Source: Saprospiraceae bacterium (GTDB lineage: Bacteria > Bacteroidota > Bacteroidia > Chitinophagales > Saprospiraceae). Taken from it: 64,000 bases of DNA. The DNA lies in the NCBI GenBank assembly GCA_016715105.1, contig JADKBO010000026.1, positions 35,933 to 99,932 on the forward strand, read 5' to 3'. Below are positions 62,880 to 64,000 of this stretch, piece after piece. Within the stretch, counting starts at the first letter, position 1. Each line of letters starts with the position of its first letter. A model generated the notes under the pieces. The model did no database searches. It was not told where the DNA came from and saw nothing but the letters and a program-made list of their open reading frames with translations. A program made the position numbers and the translations under genes.

Positions 62880-63617
62880 CTAATACCTGATTTGCCAATA
62901 AGGGTTTCTTCTGGTTTTAATGCTTTCTTGGATATAATCTCCGATCAATTTATTGAATGCTTCACGTTCTATTTTTTTGCCCTTCATTTTTTTAGGAATT
63001 GGCAATTCGATTTTATCAGAAAGTTGGACTTCCCTGGCCTCAATGATGACCGCATTTCCGTCCATTTCCAATCCCAGTATCATTCCTGGTAGTCCACCAT
63101 ATCCTTCAGGCCCACCATAAATTGGAATTTTATCCGTAAACCAAGCAGCAATTGGCGTACCTTTTACGGGATCTATCGTTTCTGCTTTCATACACAGATA
63201 ACCAGCAATTTCTTTTATTTCATTCTGGATTTTCCACTTAAATCTAGGTATGTCACTTTCTACAAGGTATGACTTTCCCAGAAAGCTTACTAAGTCTTTA
63301 GCCGTTTTGGCCTTATAATCTCTGATCAAAAGAAAGTCATCCTCTTTCCAGGAATAACCGTAATTGGTGTCGTCCTCCTTCATGGTATAAACAGATACTT
63401 GATCATTAAAATAAAACTCATAGGGTTGTCCTTCTTTGCCCTGTTCTTTGCCCCAAGTCAACATTTCACGGTCAATGTCCTCTTGCGTTAAAAAGGGAAG
63501 TTTAGCCATGATGTTGATGTAGTAAGTCGATCGATCAAATTTGATAAGCCCTGCATTTTGTTGGCCGATCATAAAAGTGCTGGTCAGTAAGATTAAACCG
63601 CATAAAATTCTTTTCAT
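62880..63617 (-). CDS. GLPGLI-family exported protein
   Basis: About 245 residues from ATG 63617 (MKRILCGLILLTSTFMIGQQ signal peptide); further Met codons lie upstream to 63638. The core has YFNDQVSVYTMKEDD, KWKIQNEIKEIAGYLCMKAE, IAAWFTDKIPIYGGPEGYGG, and the family tag YGGLPGMILGLEMD. GLPGLI proteins are periplasmic or outer-membrane and are usually paired with a barrel receptor; here the barrel gene ends 31 bp upstream. The Cys in GYLCMKAE and the residues around GLPG are conserved features. Function unknown. Confidence 0.85.
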   Translation of the reverse strand: MKRILCGLILLTSTFMIGQQNAGLIKFDRSTYYINIMAKLPFLTQEDIDREMLTWGKEQGKEGQPYEFYFNDQVSVYTMKEDDTNYGYSWKEDDFLLIRDYKAKTAKDLVSFLGKSYLVESDIPRFKWKIQNEIKEIAGYLCMKAETIDPVKGTPIAAWFTDKIPIYGGPEGYGGLPGMILGLEMDGNAVIIEAREVQLSDKIELPIPKKMKGKKIEREAFNKLIGDYIQESIKTRRNPYWQIRY

Positions 63618-63647
63618 AACAAACATTGATTGGATCATTTTATAGGT

Positions 63648-64000
63648 TTAATAATAACTGTCTCTTTGTACTTCTGACTTCACACCCCTGATATTGTAGG
63701 TGAACGTGACCATTGCATATCTAGCCAAAGAGGTAGTAAGACTCTGTGAAACGGAATTTGACCCTGCAAATTGAGAGAACCGCACATTTTTATTGAGGGC
63801 GTCATAGATCGAAAACCTGATCTCTCCTTTATTGCCTTTCAACACTTGGAGGTAAATGGAGCCATTGACAATTGGCACATTGACGTTGTCTCCAAATCGA
63901 TCATTTTTGTAAAAGGAATGAGTATAAGATGAAGCTAAATACAACTTTTTATAAACCTTGGTATTGAATTGTACGCCCAAATTGTCTTGAGAAATGTTTT
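63648..64000 (-). CDS. Outer-membrane beta-barrel receptor, C-terminal part (runs off the window)
   Basis: The frame is open to base 64000 and stops at 63648. The sequence NISQDNLGVQFNTKVYKKLY, ASSYTHSFYKNDRFGDNVNV, GSIYLQVLKGNKGEIRFSIY, DALNKNVRFSQFAGSNSVSQ, LARYAMVTFTYNIRG is the last barrel region of an OMP_b-brl_3/TonB-type receptor with the 'D-x-L-N-x-N-x' pre-terminal strand. The 5' end lies outside. It is directly upstream of the GLPGLI gene and probably shares its transcript. Confidence 0.75.
   Translation of the reverse strand, partial: NISQDNLGVQFNTKVYKKLYLASSYTHSFYKNDRFGDNVNVPIVNGSIYLQVLKGNKGEIRFSIYDALNKNVRFSQFAGSNSVSQSLTTSLARYAMVTFTYNIRGVKSEVQRDSYY

Noticed and set aside
1..64000. 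tRNA, rRNA or riboswitch genes
   Set aside because: I scanned for T-arm-like GTTCGA-type words and conserved riboswitch boxes and saw none convincing; no covariance search was possible.

Overview
The window reads as a chromosomal segment of a Bacteroidota bacterium, most probably of the Saprospiraceae/Saprospiria type. Supporting this are two large secreted proteins with a gliding-motility/CHU-type C-terminal sorting domain (type IX secretion, type B), a GLPGLI-family protein beside an outer-membrane beta-barrel gene, a three-gene sdhCAB succinate dehydrogenase, ECF sigma plus membrane-barrel gene pairs, and promoter-like TAnnTTTG boxes, the Bacteroidota -7 element, in front of about eleven genes. 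The genus assignment is inference; no rRNA or tRNA gene was seen.

Layout. 1-9.4 kb: end of a YCII-domain gene, a small ferredoxin-like protein, a secreted Asp-box repeat protein, a TPR/HTH membrane regulator, LD-carboxypeptidase, a sulfotransferase, a GT4 glycosyltransferase and a methyltransferase. 9.6-12.6 kb: a giant T9SS cargo protein. 12.7-17.3 kb: a minus-strand operon alternating two methyltransferases with two polytopic GT39-like glycosyltransferases, probably for a surface glycan. 17.3-23.8 kb: the accessory island, made of degenerate integron-like cassettes (attC-like inverted repeats around a frameshifted VOC gene, a gene stub and two orphan ORFs) followed by an IS91-type transposase and two tyrosine recombinases, one with a triply repeated N-terminal domain.

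23.8-37.9 kb: housekeeping genes (lipA, upp, an S24 repressor, a MATE exporter, an ECF sigma with its partner, tdk, a CvfB-like S1 protein, hemA, an M42 peptidase, an amidohydrolase), with two striking repeat loci: a heptamer VNTR before upp and five copies of a 62-nt element able to fold as a three-stem RNA after the S24 gene. 38.0-43.9 kb: the operon purH-coaX-outer membrane protein-TPR protein, the last gene carrying an in-frame TGA, with trmB divergent. 44.2-50.6 kb: a TonB-dependent-type receptor, a second T9SS cargo protein and a DinB-like lipoprotein. 50.6-64 kb: sdhCAB, a GntP permease, a class III aminotransferase, a DUF4403 lipoprotein, dprA behind a TMTC-like glycosyltransferase, an alpha/beta hydrolase, GLPGLI and the end of a beta-barrel receptor.

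The most unusual signals are the 62-nt repeat array at 27926-28355, where G-T wobble and paired changes indicate plus-strand RNA structure, and the recombinase/IS91/cassette island. Several intergenic regions also hold 9-mer, 14-mer and 19-mer repeats and strong palindromes.
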